64,000 nt of DNA from Actinoalloteichus fjordicus (lineage in GTDB: Bacteria > Actinomycetota > Actinomycetes > Mycobacteriales > Pseudonocardiaceae), in contig NZ_CP016076.1 in NCBI RefSeq assembly GCF_001941625.1, forward strand, positions 4,924,249 through 4,988,248. The letters run 5' to 3'. Position numbers and translations under genes: made by a program. Shown piece by piece: positions 25,834 to 35,290 of this stretch (its first letter is position 1; every line of letters starts with the position of its first letter). The notes beneath the pieces are model-generated. The model saw only the letters and a list, made by a program, of their open reading frames with translations, ran no database searches and was not told where the DNA came from.

Positions 25834-26658
25834 TCAGGAACCCACATGATCGCGCCCTTCGTCGTGGCTCAGCCGAGATCCGCCCAGCCCGGCCGGGCAG
25901 GCGTCCCACGAGCCCGACTTCGGCCGCACCAGCGCGGCAGGCGCGTCGCAGACAAGTTCGAACAGCAGATGGTCGACCTCGATCTCCACCGCGGCGCCGT
26001 TCACCAGGGCGCGACGCGGTGCCGCCTCGGACGCCGCGATCCGCAGGCGCCAGCCGTGTTCGGCGGCGAGATCGCCGAGCACGGCCCGACCGCCGATGTC
26101 GTCGAACCCGAGGAACGCCCGGCCGCCCTGGGCAAGCCGGGAGCGGACCCCGCCGACGAAGGCACGCACGCCCCGCAGGCCGGGGTCGAAGTAGGCCGCG
26201 CTGAGCGCGCCGTCGTGCACATGGTCGTCGGCGACCTCGATGAAGGGCGCGTTCCAGAACACCAGGTCGAAACGATCGTCGGCACCCAGCGGCTCGAAGA
26301 CCGAGCCGCGCAGGACCGTCAGCTGCTCGGTGACCCCGTGCAGTTCGGCATTCAGTCTCGTGTTGGCGACGGCCTGCGGACTGATGTCGACGGCGACGGC
26401 GGTGGCGAGGCCGTGGAGCAGTCCGTGCACGGCGGTGATGCCGCAGCCGCTGCCGATCTCCAGCAGGGTCCCGCCCGTCGGATACGGCAGCGCGGCCGTA
26501 CTGACCTCTGTGGACGGTGAACAGGCAGGCGAGTACACCTCGTCCTGCACCACCCACGTTCGTCCCAACAGGACGACCATCCGTTCGCCCGCCGTTCTCG
26601 ATGCGACCAGCGATTGTCTGCCGATCGCCTGGCCGAGTCCCCCCCAGGACGGCTTCAT
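25834..26658 (-). CDS. Class I SAM methyltransferase, PrmC/HemK-like
   Basis: 274 aa from the ATG at 26658 with GGAGAG 5-10 nt upstream. Motif I LLEIGSGCGITA (~75-86), acidic 'AVAVDISPQAVANTRLNAELHG' (motif II) and 'FDLVFWNAPFIEV', a variant of the NPPY catalytic motif, place it with methyltransferases acting on amide or ring nitrogen of proteins, nucleic acids or small molecules. The C-terminal ~30 residues are disordered. Stands alone, convergent with the CIS membrane protein gene. Substrate unknown; the NAPF variant makes true PrmC function (release-factor Gln) unlikely. Confidence 0.85.
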   Translation of the reverse strand: MKPSWGGLGQAIGRQSLVASRTAGERMVVLLGRTWVVQDEVYSPACSPSTEVSTAALPYPTGGTLLEIGSGCGITAVHGLLHGLATAVAVDISPQAVANTRLNAELHGVTEQLTVLRGSVFEPLGADDRFDLVFWNAPFIEVADDHVHDGALSAAYFDPGLRGVRAFVGGVRSRLAQGGRAFLGFDDIGGRAVLGDLAAEHGWRLRIAASEAAPRRALVNGAAVEIEVDHLLFELVCDAPAALVRPKSGSWDACPAGLGGSRLSHDEGRDHVGS

Positions 26659-27070
26659 CCGCTCTCCTCTCCCTCGTCGCCGTGCATTCGGACTCACCCC
26701 TCGGCACGCCGAGGGCCGCCGAATGCCGAAGTCTGCTTGCGCTCGCAATCACGTGACTGCATCGCATTACGCTGACTGCCGCATCGGAATGAGCCCGATG
26801 GCGGCGCTAAAATGGGTTCCATGCAACTCGGTGGCTCCCTGAATGACCAGGAAGGAGGACCGGCAGAACTCCGAGGGCACTTCTGCCGGTGATCCACGCC
26901 GCAGAAGTGCGCGAGACCGAACACCGACCATGCTGCCGACACCGCTGCCGGCAGGATCATCGGCGGCGGCCTCGCGTCGGAAAACGCCGAAGTCTCCGTC
27001 CGCGGGGATGTCCACGAGAGTCGAGCCGACACGAGCAGCCCGTACGTGGCGTCCGGATGGTGAGCGAAGA

Positions 27071-29689
27071 ATGCCGAACGCGGGCGCGTCCGCGGCAGGT
27101 CGTCCTGCCGTCTTCGGCGACCTGCTGATCAGTCGTCGCCGCGCCGCACAGCTCACCCAGGAGGAGCTGGCAGCACGCTCGGGGCTGAGTGTCCGCGCGA
27201 TCAGCGACATGGAACGCGGGCGGGCCCTGGGCCCGCAGCGTCGCACCGTCGCGGCGCTGACCGACGCCCTCGAGCTCGATCCGGCGGCCGCCAGGGAGTT
27301 GGAGGCGGCGGCCAAGGCCGGGAGACACCGGTCCTCCGGTGCCGCGACCACCGGCTCGGCGACCGCAGGCGCCGCCGTGTCCGCAGGTGCGGAGGGCCCG
27401 GCGACGACGGCTCCGCCGACCGGGCGTTCCCGCCGGACGTCCGGCGCCTCGGCGGACGACACGGCGGGACAGCAGTCGACAGTCCCCCTGCAGACGACCG
27501 AAGGCAGGTTCCGCTGTGATCTGCCACCCGAGGTCGGCGACCTGACCGAACGCGGCACCGAACTGCGCAGACTGCGGCGGCTGGCGGCGGCCACCGCCGC
27601 GGAGACCCATCGGGGCGCCACGATCGTCGTCCTGTTCGGCGCACCGGGCGTGGGCAAGACGACCCTGGCCGTGCGGGCGGGCCACGAGCTGGCCGAGGAG
27701 TTTCCCGACGCCCGCTTCTTCGTGAACATGCGAGGCATGGACGCCGAGCGGCTGACGCCGGGGCAGGCACTGGGCAGGCTTCTGCTGGCGCTCGGCGTGG
27801 AGCAGGCCCGGATTCCCGACGACACCGACGATCGGGCGGGTCTCTATCGATCTCTGCTGCACGACCGCCGAGTGCTGCTCGTGCTGGACAACGTCGGCGA
27901 CGAGGCACAGATCCGGCCGCTGCTGCCCAGCGGCCCCGGCTGCATGGTGCTGCTCACCAGCCGTCGGGTGCTCTCCGGGCTGGAGTCGGTGCACCGGCTG
28001 CTCCTCGACGTCCTCTCGCCGTCGGGCGCCGTCGAACTGCTCGAATCGATCATCGGACCGGAGCGGGCCGCACGGGAGCCCGCGGCGACGACCAGGGTCG
28101 CGCAGCTGAGCGGCTGCCTGCCGCTGGCGCTGCGGATCGCGGGCAATCGACTGGCCAGCAGGCCGCGATGGAGCGTCGGCTACCTGGTGTCGGCGTTGTC
28201 CGATCAACGGCGGCGGCTGACCGCGCTGACGGCCGGGGATCTCCAGGTGCGGGCGGCATTCGAGGTCTCCTATCGGCAGTGTCATCACTCGGTTCGCCGG
28301 GTCTTCCGCAGGCTGTCCCTGCTGTCGGGGTCGGACTTCGACGTCGATCAGGCCTCGGTGGTGGCCGAGACCGACCCGGATGTCGTCGAGGTCGTCCTGG
28401 AGGAACTGGTCGACGCGAGCCTCCTCGGCACGGCACCGGTCGGCGACCGCTACGTGCTGCACGACCTGCTGCGGCTCTTCGCAGGCGAGCGGCTGGCCGA
28501 GGAGGAGGCGCCCGGCACCGTCGGACGGCTGGCGGGGCTGGTCACCGGCTGGTTCCTGCACAGCGGGGTGCTCGCGGGGGGATTCTTCGTCCCGGAGGGT
28601 TTCGACGGCCATCCGGCCCCGAAGGCGCCGCAGCCGGTGGCGGTGATCCACAGCCTGGACCAGGCACGGAACTGGCTCGACGCCGAACAGCCCAACTGGC
28701 TCGCCGCCCTCCGCCACGCGACCGACACGGGCAGGCACGCCGAGGTACTGGCGTTATGCCGCGCCCTGCACTGGTATTCCGACGTCCGTTCGGAGAGCGG
28801 CCTGTGGCAGGAGGTGTTCGCGCGAGGAGTCACGGCGGCCCGTGCGCTGGGCAGCAGGCTGGACGAGGCGGTGCAGCTCAACTACCTGGGCTGGGCGCTC
28901 AATCGAGTGCCCGGCAAGCAGAATCAGGCCTACTCCGTGCATCAGGAGGCGTTACGCGCCTCGCGTGACGTCGGCGACGAGCGGGAGGAGGCCTGGTCGC
29001 TCCAGTACTGCGGGCGGACCAGGCTCACCGCCGACCGGCCGATGGCGGCCGTCGAGTTCTTCGAGTCCGCGATGGCCCTGTTCCGCCAGGTGAACTATCG
29101 ACTCGGCGAGCACATCACCGCGTCCTTCCTCGGACTCGCCCTGCGCAGGCTCAAGCGGCTTCCCGAGGCGATCCGGCTCCTGCACGAGGTCACCGAGTAC
29201 TTCCGCGAGGCGGACGACGGGACCCAGGACAACTCCCTGGCCGTCTCCCTGATGCGGCTCGGCGACACGCTGGAGATCGCGGGGCAGTTCTCCGAGGCCT
29301 ATGACGCCTTCCGGGAGGCCGAGGCATTGTCGACCCGACTCGACGTCCCGTTGTGGGCGGCCGAGGCGGCATTCGGCTGCGGCCGGACGGCCGCCGAACT
29401 CGGCGAGCCCTCGGCCGCGCACCGTCATCTCGTGGTGGCCGCATCGGGCTTCGCCGCGTCCAACGACGACACGAGCCGAAACCAGGTCCTGCGTCGTCTC
29501 GCCACGCTGATCGAGACGGCGGACCCGCCCGTCGGCTGGACGGCGAGGCAGGACACGCTGGCCCTGCTCGACGGGCTGGACGGCGCGGCGGCTGCGGAGC
29601 TGACCGCGCTGATCTCCGGGAATCGGACGCAGGCGGCGGCACCACACGAATCGGCCGACGTGGAGACCGGCGAGGAGACGGCGAGCTGA
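27071..29689 (+). CDS. XRE-HTH / NB-ARC / TPR STAND regulator
   Basis: 872 aa from the ATG at 27071 (GAGCGAAGA just upstream). An ATG at 26843 would add 76 residues of non-coding-like composition. N-terminal XRE HTH ('FGDLLISRRRAAQLTQEELAARSGLSVRAISDMERGRALGPQRRTV', ~15-60) and a disordered linker are followed by NB-ARC: Walker A GAPGVGKTTLA (~189), Walker B VLLVLDNV (~266), 'GCMVLLTSRR', 'GCLPLALRIAGNRL' (GLPL-type). Then a winged-helix region and at least five TPR-like repeats (~560-850, 'YSVHQEALRASRDVGDEREEAWSLQYCGR'). This architecture is that of AfsR-like pathway regulators without the BTAD domain. No linked biosynthetic genes, so the target is unknown. Confidence 0.88.
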   Translation: MPNAGASAAGRPAVFGDLLISRRRAAQLTQEELAARSGLSVRAISDMERGRALGPQRRTVAALTDALELDPAAARELEAAAKAGRHRSSGAATTGSATAGAAVSAGAEGPATTAPPTGRSRRTSGASADDTAGQQSTVPLQTTEGRFRCDLPPEVGDLTERGTELRRLRRLAAATAAETHRGATIVVLFGAPGVGKTTLAVRAGHELAEEFPDARFFVNMRGMDAERLTPGQALGRLLLALGVEQARIPDDTDDRAGLYRSLLHDRRVLLVLDNVGDEAQIRPLLPSGPGCMVLLTSRRVLSGLESVHRLLLDVLSPSGAVELLESIIGPERAAREPAATTRVAQLSGCLPLALRIAGNRLASRPRWSVGYLVSALSDQRRRLTALTAGDLQVRAAFEVSYRQCHHSVRRVFRRLSLLSGSDFDVDQASVVAETDPDVVEVVLEELVDASLLGTAPVGDRYVLHDLLRLFAGERLAEEEAPGTVGRLAGLVTGWFLHSGVLAGGFFVPEGFDGHPAPKAPQPVAVIHSLDQARNWLDAEQPNWLAALRHATDTGRHAEVLALCRALHWYSDVRSESGLWQEVFARGVTAARALGSRLDEAVQLNYLGWALNRVPGKQNQAYSVHQEALRASRDVGDEREEAWSLQYCGRTRLTADRPMAAVEFFESAMALFRQVNYRLGEHITASFLGLALRRLKRLPEAIRLLHEVTEYFREADDGTQDNSLAVSLMRLGDTLEIAGQFSEAYDAFREAEALSTRLDVPLWAAEAAFGCGRTAAELGEPSAAHRHLVVAASGFAASNDDTSRNQVLRRLATLIETADPPVGWTARQDTLALLDGLDGAAAAELTALISGNRTQAAAPHESADVETGEETAS

Positions 29690-30115
29690 CTACGGGGCGA
29701 CCGGGCTGACGGCACGGCGAGCAGGCACCGGCTGCGGAGGCGGCAGGCCTGTGCGTGCCGTACACCCTGGCACGGTCGGTGCCCGAGTCCGCCGACGTCC
29801 GCTTCCTTGGCGCCGCTGGACCGGGCCCGCTGCTGGGGCGTCTCCCAGGCCGGGGCCTGTCCTCGACTGCGCGGCGCCGCGCACCGGGCCCGCGATCGAC
29901 CCGAATCGGTTCCCGGCACCGGGTCGCCCTCGTCCCGGTCTGCCTGCGCCGATCCCGCTCCACAGCCCGACTCGGCTCGACATTCGGTGGGAAGGCGCAT
30001 TCCCGCTGAGCAGCCAGGACGAGTACCCTCCTCGCACATCCGGCCGATCCGGGCCGGGTGCGCCATGCCGACGCCGGGTTCCGCCCGGCAGGCCGAGACC
30101 GTCAGGACGGCGGTC

Positions 30116-30272
30116 GCCCTCCCCACGTCAGTGGGGGTGTTCCAGGGTGGGTCGGGGCTCTCCTCGACGTTCCTCGCAGACCCTCTCCCCACTGTCGTGG
30201 GGGTGCTCCGGTCTCGCCGAGCGCACCGTGGATCCGTCCACACTGCCCTCCTCACGGCGGTGAGGGTGCTCG
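30116..30272 (-). CRISPR. Decayed CRISPR-like repeats (3 units)
   Basis: Three units share the pattern CTCCCCAC-6 nt-GTGGGGGTG(T/C)TCC on the plus strand, i.e. on the minus strand GGAGCACCCCCAC...GTGGGGAG, the same architecture as the intact array but with an AC/GT stem. Units lie near 30116-30143, 30182-30209 and 30245-30272; the last is degenerate (CCTCACGGCGGTGAGGG). Unit spacing is 66 and 63 bp, so spacers of about 38 and 35 bp: close to, but not exactly, a type I-E period. No cas genes nearby. Confidence 0.55.
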
Positions 30273-30300
30273 GCGGGCGACGAGTTCGTCGCCCGCCGAG
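30269..30300. terminator. Perfect 15-bp inverted repeat
   Basis: CTCGGCGGGCGACGA and its exact reverse complement are separated by 2 nt. A very stable hairpin at the end of the decayed repeat tract. No gene ends directly upstream on either strand, so a terminator role is only a guess. Confidence 0.5.
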
Positions 30301-30804
30301 CCGGTCGGCACGACGACGCCGGGCAGCCGGGCCGTCTTTCGCCGACGCACCTCACGAGATCGCGGCCGAGGGCGGCCGAGCGTCGGTCGATCACGGCGGC
30401 CTGCCTCGCGGTGGTCGCGAGCGCGGGCGGCCGTCGCCGCACGGGTCTCGCCGCGGGCACCGGTGCTCGCCGACCGGCCTCGGCGCGCAGTCGGCCACCA
30501 CCGTCCCTCATCGGGCGAAGTTCGCCCTTAACCCGGTCGAGGAGCCGGATTGACCGGGCTGCCGTCGACAGAACCGGACATCACCGCCGGACACACAACG
30601 AATCGGGGCTCTCCGGACGTGGTGATCACGGGTTTCCGGCGCACCGCCACGCGGCACCGAATGCGAGGGGCGCACCCGTGATCGCCCCCATCGCAATCGA
30701 CGCTGCGTCACGAAAACCCGGCTAGGCCATTCCCCCGAACGAGCACTGGCCCGGAAGGACCACAATCAGTACCCTCCGTGACAGAACATCATCAGGAGGT
30801 CACC

Positions 30805-30993
30805 GTGAGCAAGGTTTCACCGAGCTGGCGCACGTCCACGCGAAGTGGCCAACACAACTGCGTCGAGGTGCGACACGGGTGCGACGCCATCGTGATCCGC
30901 GACACGAAGAACCGCCGAGGCGGCACCTTAGTACTGGGCACGGCGGCCTTCCACGCCTTCCTCACCACCGTCAAGAACGAGCAGATGCACTGA
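30805..30993 (+). CDS. DUF397 protein
   Basis: 62 aa, GTG start 5 nt after a near-perfect AGGAGGT. The DUF397 pattern is clear: 'SWRTSTRSGQHNCVEVRHG', then 'IVIRDTKNRRGGTLVLGTAAFHAFLTTVK'. DUF397 proteins are small actinobacterial partners (WhiJ-associated, antitoxin-like) of XRE-DUF5753 regulators. Here no XRE gene is adjacent; the next gene is a DUF6247 protein. Confidence 0.93.
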   Translation: MSKVSPSWRTSTRSGQHNCVEVRHGCDAIVIRDTKNRRGGTLVLGTAAFHAFLTTVKNEQMH

Positions 30994-31123
30994 ATCCGAC
31001 TTCGGTCCTCGCGGTGCAGGCGACCGGACTGCCCGAGGAGCCGACGCGACCTCGATCGGCGGGTCACCGAACGACGGACACGGGTTCGGGTTCCGGCACA
31101 CCGCCGAGGAAACGGACATCACG

Positions 31124-31420
31124 ATGACTTCGCGCTCCACCATCCGGCAACCTCGCAGGCCTCGGACAGGGCCCGCCGTCTGGGCCGCGCTGGAGGTCGA
31201 CGACCGAAGCCTGTTCGAGCACGAGTTCCGCGCCGCCCTGGAAGAGGTCGCCGAGACCTTCGATGTCGGCAGGCTGACCGAAGTGGTCCACCGCTGGCGG
31301 CCGCACACCGTGGTCACGGGCTGCCCGCCGCCGAACACCGGGCAGCGCCGAGCACCCGTCGTCCAGCACGACGAAGCCGACGGCATCGACTGGCCGCCGG
31401 AGGCACCGGACCGGGCCTGA
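31124..31420 (+). CDS. DUF6247-like small protein
   Basis: 98 aa, ATG start, weak ribosome site (GAGGAAACGG). The core 'VWAALEVDDRSLFEHEFRAALEEVAETFDVGRLTEVVHRWRP' (~18-60) fits the actinobacterial DUF6247 pattern (ALE-DDR..FE.EFR.AL..A..FD...V..V..W). These genes often precede small toxin-like genes, acting as antitoxin-like partners; no such partner is seen downstream here. The C-terminal 30 residues are polar and probably disordered. 130 bp after the DUF397 gene on the same strand. Confidence 0.7.
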   Translation: MTSRSTIRQPRRPRTGPAVWAALEVDDRSLFEHEFRAALEEVAETFDVGRLTEVVHRWRPHTVVTGCPPPNTGQRRAPVVQHDEADGIDWPPEAPDRA

Positions 31421-31742
31421 GCCCGCCCTGTTTGCCCAGGCCGCCGGGCCGACAGACCACCGCCCTGCGCACCGAGGCCGCCGCAGGTGACCGCTGCGTC
31501 ACGGCCCGGCCGAACCGATCGAGGGCTCCGGTGTCCGCCTGCCGTGGCGGGCTGCCGTCTCCCGCCGAACTGATCTCCGGCCGAGGCCCGGCAACGCTGT
31601 CCGCCGACCACGTCCCGTTGCGTGTGCTCGCCTCGGTCCGCTGGCTCCGCCGGGCTGACGGTCCTCGGGGCTCGGCCCGTCCGACGACGACCCCGGCTGC
31701 GGCCCACCACGATCGCCCTCGCCCTCGCCGTTCCCGGGGCGA
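31421..31742. other. Convergent intergenic region
   Basis: 322 bp between the DUF6247 gene (plus) and the ArsR-type regulator (minus). No gene supported and no strong hairpin recognised. Confidence 0.45.
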
Positions 31743-32252
31743 TCAGGGCGTCGGTGGTCCGGAGTCGGACCGCCGATGGACAGCCCAGGACAACGCGTAC
31801 GGCGCACCCTCCGGGCCGGCCCGCCGGGTCCGAAACTCGTCCACGAGCGCCGCGATGCGCAGGCGCATCTCGGCCAGGTCGGGCTCGGTCAGCCGGAGAG
31901 CGAGCCGCGCCTCGCCGAACCGATCCGCCGCCGGGGCCTCCTGGTACTCGGCATAGGAGGCCGCCGTCATCGGACTCGGCAGGTGCGCGTCGCCGTCGCT
32001 GAAATCGAGGACCCAGCTCTTGCCCGTCGACAGATAGGGCACCTCACGCGAGCCGCGCGTGCCTCGGCGAACCCCGGTGGACTCCAGGAAGCCGTGTTCG
32101 GTGAGCAGCCGGACATGATGCAGGGTGGTGCCGGGACTCACGTCCAGACTCTCCGCCAGCTCCCGGTTGGTCTTCGGAGTGTCCAGCGCAAGCCGGAGGA
32201 TGCGCAGCCGGAGCGGATGGCTCAGCGCCTTGGCCTCCTCGACGGCGGTCAT
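31743..32252 (-). CDS. ArsR/HTH_20-type transcriptional regulator
   Basis: 169 aa from the ATG at 32252 with GAGGAG 5-10 nt upstream, 8 bp after the stop of the caspase-NACHT gene, so very likely co-transcribed. Winged HTH 'EAKALSHPLRLRILRLALDTPKTNRELAESLDVSPGTTLHHVRLLTEHGFLESTG' (~5-60) is a typical ArsR-like domain. The remainder ('SYAEYQEAPAADRFGEARLALRLTEPDLAEMRLRIAALVDEF') is a helical ligand or dimerisation part. A regulator in the same transcript as a caspase-NACHT effector fits autoregulation of a dangerous locus (inference). Confidence 0.88.
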   Translation of the reverse strand: MTAVEEAKALSHPLRLRILRLALDTPKTNRELAESLDVSPGTTLHHVRLLTEHGFLESTGVRRGTRGSREVPYLSTGKSWVLDFSDGDAHLPSPMTAASYAEYQEAPAADRFGEARLALRLTEPDLAEMRLRIAALVDEFRTRRAGPEGAPYALSWAVHRRSDSGPPTP

Positions 32253-32260
32253 CCGGCTCC

Positions 32261-35200
32261 TCACTGACGTGGGAGTAGCCGCAAGGATTCGCGCCACTCC
32301 TGTGCCAGCTTCTTCTGCAACAGGGCATGACGAAACTGGTACACGGGCCCTTCCGCCCGGAGAAGCCGGTGGCGGTAGGCCTTCGCGAGAAAGCGCATGC
32401 CTCGGGCCGGGAGCAGGCCGCGGCGGCTCAGCTGGAGGAAGACCAGGGTCGTTCGACAACTGTCGGAGACGGCGGCCATGCAGGCAAGGCTGACGAGCAG
32501 GGCGATGCCGAGGACGACCGCCGGAAGGCGCAGGCCGTCCAGATTGCCGTCGAAACCCCAGGCCAGTCCGAGGCACAGGCCGGGCCCCACTGCGAGGACG
32601 GCCGCTCGCCGGAGGTCCTCCCGCCAGGCCGTCGCCGGGTCGATGAGGCTTCTCGCGCGGGGCGACGGACGGGTGGCGCCGACTAGAAGCCCGATCGCGA
32701 GGGTGCTCACACATCCCGCCCACAGCCCGTCGGCGAGGGAACGCTCGTACCAGAAGGCCAGTCCGACGGGCAGCCCGGCGGCACCACCGGCGACCAACGC
32801 GAACCGCACCCGCAAGGACGCCCACCAGCCGGTTCCGTTCGGAAGCCCGCGGACCGGGACGGCAGTGACGGCGGCGGTGCCACCAGCCGCCAGCCCGGCG
32901 AGCAGGCCGAACCAGTAGTTGCTCAGGTTGGCGACTGTGGGGGTGACAGCGAGGCCGACGACGAGTCCGATTGTCGGGTTGGTCCGGCGTGGCCGTGTCT
33001 CGCCGGAGGGCGTGAAACGTCGCTCGCTGGAGGCGCGGAACTCGTTGACGGCTCCCGCCGCGAGGCCGAACAGTAGGCCGAGTAGGCCGAGGTAGGGGAC
33101 CCCGAAGGCCAGATCGTTCCGGCCATGCACCCTGTAGTGGACCGCAGGATTGAAGAGCGCCACGCCGCAGAGGGCGGCGGCGAGCATGCCGAGGGCGCCG
33201 AAGGCGGCGATCCGGGGTAGCCGAGGCGCCCACTGGTGCAGGAGCCGCCAGTCCAGGGCGGAGGAGCGCCGATCGTCGAGACCGGCGGCCAGATAGCACA
33301 GCCACCGCCGGGCCGGCTCCGGCTGGTCGGTGCTCGGTACCTTCCCCGAGACATCGCGATAGGTGATGTCCACCAGCCGGTCGAGGAGATGAGCAACGAT
33401 CTCATCGCGGGTCGCGAATCGGCCCGGTTCGAGTAGTTCTTGCACGCCTGCGGGGTCCTGCCGGAAGCCGTCGCGGACGAGCGTCAGGGTGAGCGGTGAG
33501 TCCAGGGCGTTGGCGAGCGGCCCGTCCGGCTCCGCACCCAGGTGAACGATCAGCCGATGCCAGGGCTCGGGGGCTGGTTCAACCTGGCAGTGTGCGAGGA
33601 ACGCGGCCGCGTCGTCCCTGGTCACCGGCAGCAGTTCCAGGGCGGCGGCCCCGTTCAGGGGGCCGCAGGCACGCACCGTCTCCTCGTAGTGCTCGGTGCG
33701 GGAGAAGATCATTACCCGGTGGGTGGCGTACTGGTCGATCTGGTGGAGGACGGCGGTGCGTAACCCGAGCGTCAACTCGTCGAAGCCGTCGAGGAACAGG
33801 GCGATGCGCCCCTCCTCTACCAGCCGGACGGCGGCGTCTCGTCCGTAGACGTTCGACCGCAGGAAACGGTGGTCTGCGGCGAGCCGGACGGCCAGCCAGT
33901 CGCTCAGTCGCTGGCGCGCCGGGTCCCAGCCTTCGACGCTGAGTAGCACGGGCACGGGAACCCGGACCCGGTCGGCCACGTCGAGTGCCGCCCGGTGCTT
34001 CAGGGCTTCCAGCACGGTCAGGGTCGCCGTGTCGGACTTGCCCCTGCCCGGACCGCCGAGGACGATCACCCGCCCCGATCGCAACCCCGCGTAGACAGCG
34101 AAGAGTTCGGGTATGCCGCCCGCTGCGGAAGAGGTGGCGTCCGCCGCGGTCACGCCGGGCAGCGGTTCGAATCGGGTCGCCCGCCGGGCGTCTCCGAGCG
34201 CCGCCGCGATCGGCACGGCCACCCCTCGGGCGACCGACCTGCGCCACCGGACCGGAATCGGCGCCGGAGAGTAAAGCAACCGTTGTGTCGCGGTCTTCGT
34301 TCTCTGTAGTGACATCGCCGCCGCCAGGCGATCGGCCGCCAGGTCGAGCGGTGACTGCGGGCCATCGGCCCGAGCAGCCACCGCGATACCCGGCCCGGGG
34401 GCGGGAGGCGGCTGGACCCACGTGCCGGGCCCCGAGGGCTGCAATCCGATCCGCGCCCGCTCCGGTGGCAGCGTGGAGGCGCCCCGGCCGCCGAAAGGGT
34501 TGCGCGCCAGCCAGATGCGGCCCTCCCCGCTGATCAGCGACCGCTGCGGGTTCTGCTCCCCGTTCCTGTCCTGCACATGGCCGCGGGCGTGCTCGTAGGC
34601 GTCGTCGACCGACACCAGCCCGTCGTGATCGGTGTCGGCGGCCCCGGTGGCCAGCCCGTGGACGAGCCCGGCGGTGAACACCGAAGGCAAGGCGCTGCCG
34701 TCGTCGACAGCCGCCGAGGAATCGCCTTCGAAGGCGTACTCCCCGGCCCGGGAGGCGGTCAGGATCGCCAGCCCACGCCCGGCGTCCGCCGCTCCCAGCC
34801 CGAGCGGTAACTCGTCCACGCCTGCTTTCGCACCACTGATGAAGGCACCGGAGAAGCAGCAGTCCAAGATCAGCACCTTCTGCCGGGATCGACACTCCTG
34901 GAGCAGGCGCCGCAACCACTCGTCCTCGACCCCGGTTGACGCCAGCCTGTTCTTCCGCGTGTCCTTGGCGGCGTAGAACAGCCGCCCGCGCAGGTCCCGC
35001 ACCCCGTGGCCGGACAGGTACACCAGTACCAGCTCCTGAGGCTCACGGTCGTGCAGAAAGTTCTCGAGGCGCTCCCGCAGTTCTTGCACAGGGGGATCGT
35101 CCAGACTCTTCACCCTGAACCCGCCGATTCGCGGATCCGCCAGCACCGACGTCAGTTCCCGGACGTCGACAGCCGGCGACTGCAACGGCGGCAGCGCGGG

Positions 35201-35290
35201 ATCCTGGTAGGCGGTGGTTCCCACCACCAGTGCGGAGCGTGGCCCGCTTGGCAGTTCAGGAGTCGGAATGGTGGCGTCGAAGCCAGACAT
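32261..35290 (-). CDS. Caspase-NACHT-multi-TM STAND protein (conflict/immunity effector)
   Basis: 1009 aa. N-terminal caspase-like peptidase (C14, ~17-260): His95 in YLSGHG and Cys144 in LDCCFSG form the catalytic dyad. A NACHT NTPase follows: Walker A GGPGRGKSD (411-419), Walker B LFLDGFDEL (497-505), 'VMIFSRTEHYEE'. Residues ~690-920 hold about eight hydrophobic helices, then 'YQFRHALLQKKLAQEW', a helical end typical of NACHT proteins. The ATG at 35290 overlaps the end of the EACC1-like frame by 35 bp. Caspase-NACHT proteins with EACC1 belong to the NTP-dependent conflict systems described for multicellular bacteria. Activation would trigger proteolysis and possibly cell death at the membrane. 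Confidence 0.9.
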   Translation of the reverse strand: MSGFDATIPTPELPSGPRSALVVGTTAYQDPALPPLQSPAVDVRELTSVLADPRIGGFRVKSLDDPPVQELRERLENFLHDREPQELVLVYLSGHGVRDLRGRLFYAAKDTRKNRLASTGVEDEWLRRLLQECRSRQKVLILDCCFSGAFISGAKAGVDELPLGLGAADAGRGLAILTASRAGEYAFEGDSSAAVDDGSALPSVFTAGLVHGLATGAADTDHDGLVSVDDAYEHARGHVQDRNGEQNPQRSLISGEGRIWLARNPFGGRGASTLPPERARIGLQPSGPGTWVQPPPAPGPGIAVAARADGPQSPLDLAADRLAAAMSLQRTKTATQRLLYSPAPIPVRWRRSVARGVAVPIAAALGDARRATRFEPLPGVTAADATSSAAGGIPELFAVYAGLRSGRVIVLGGPGRGKSDTATLTVLEALKHRAALDVADRVRVPVPVLLSVEGWDPARQRLSDWLAVRLAADHRFLRSNVYGRDAAVRLVEEGRIALFLDGFDELTLGLRTAVLHQIDQYATHRVMIFSRTEHYEETVRACGPLNGAAALELLPVTRDDAAAFLAHCQVEPAPEPWHRLIVHLGAEPDGPLANALDSPLTLTLVRDGFRQDPAGVQELLEPGRFATRDEIVAHLLDRLVDITYRDVSGKVPSTDQPEPARRWLCYLAAGLDDRRSSALDWRLLHQWAPRLPRIAAFGALGMLAAALCGVALFNPAVHYRVHGRNDLAFGVPYLGLLGLLFGLAAGAVNEFRASSERRFTPSGETRPRRTNPTIGLVVGLAVTPTVANLSNYWFGLLAGLAAGGTAAVTAVPVRGLPNGTGWWASLRVRFALVAGGAAGLPVGLAFWYERSLADGLWAGCVSTLAIGLLVGATRPSPRARSLIDPATAWREDLRRAAVLAVGPGLCLGLAWGFDGNLDGLRLPAVVLGIALLVSLACMAAVSDSCRTTLVFLQLSRRGLLPARGMRFLAKAYRHRLLRAEGPVYQFRHALLQKKLAQEWRESLRLLPRQ

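Larger units (their letters stand above)
29690..30804. other. 1.1-kb gene-free tract with decayed repeats
   Basis: Long open frames on both strands lack proper codon bias and start signals. The tract contains three CRISPR-like degenerate repeats (30116-30272), a perfect 15-bp inverted repeat (30269-30300) and, at the right end, the promoter and ribosome site of the DUF397 gene. Nothing else was recognised. Confidence 0.55.

Noticed and set aside
26843-27070. Upstream ATG extending the NB-ARC regulator by 76 aa
   Set aside because: The added residues are polar, compositionally random and have no XRE homology; the ATG at 27071 starts just before the HTH.
29807-30553. 248-aa plus-strand open frame in the gene-free tract
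   Set aside because: No ribosome site, no coding bias, and it runs through the repeat-like units and the perfect hairpin.
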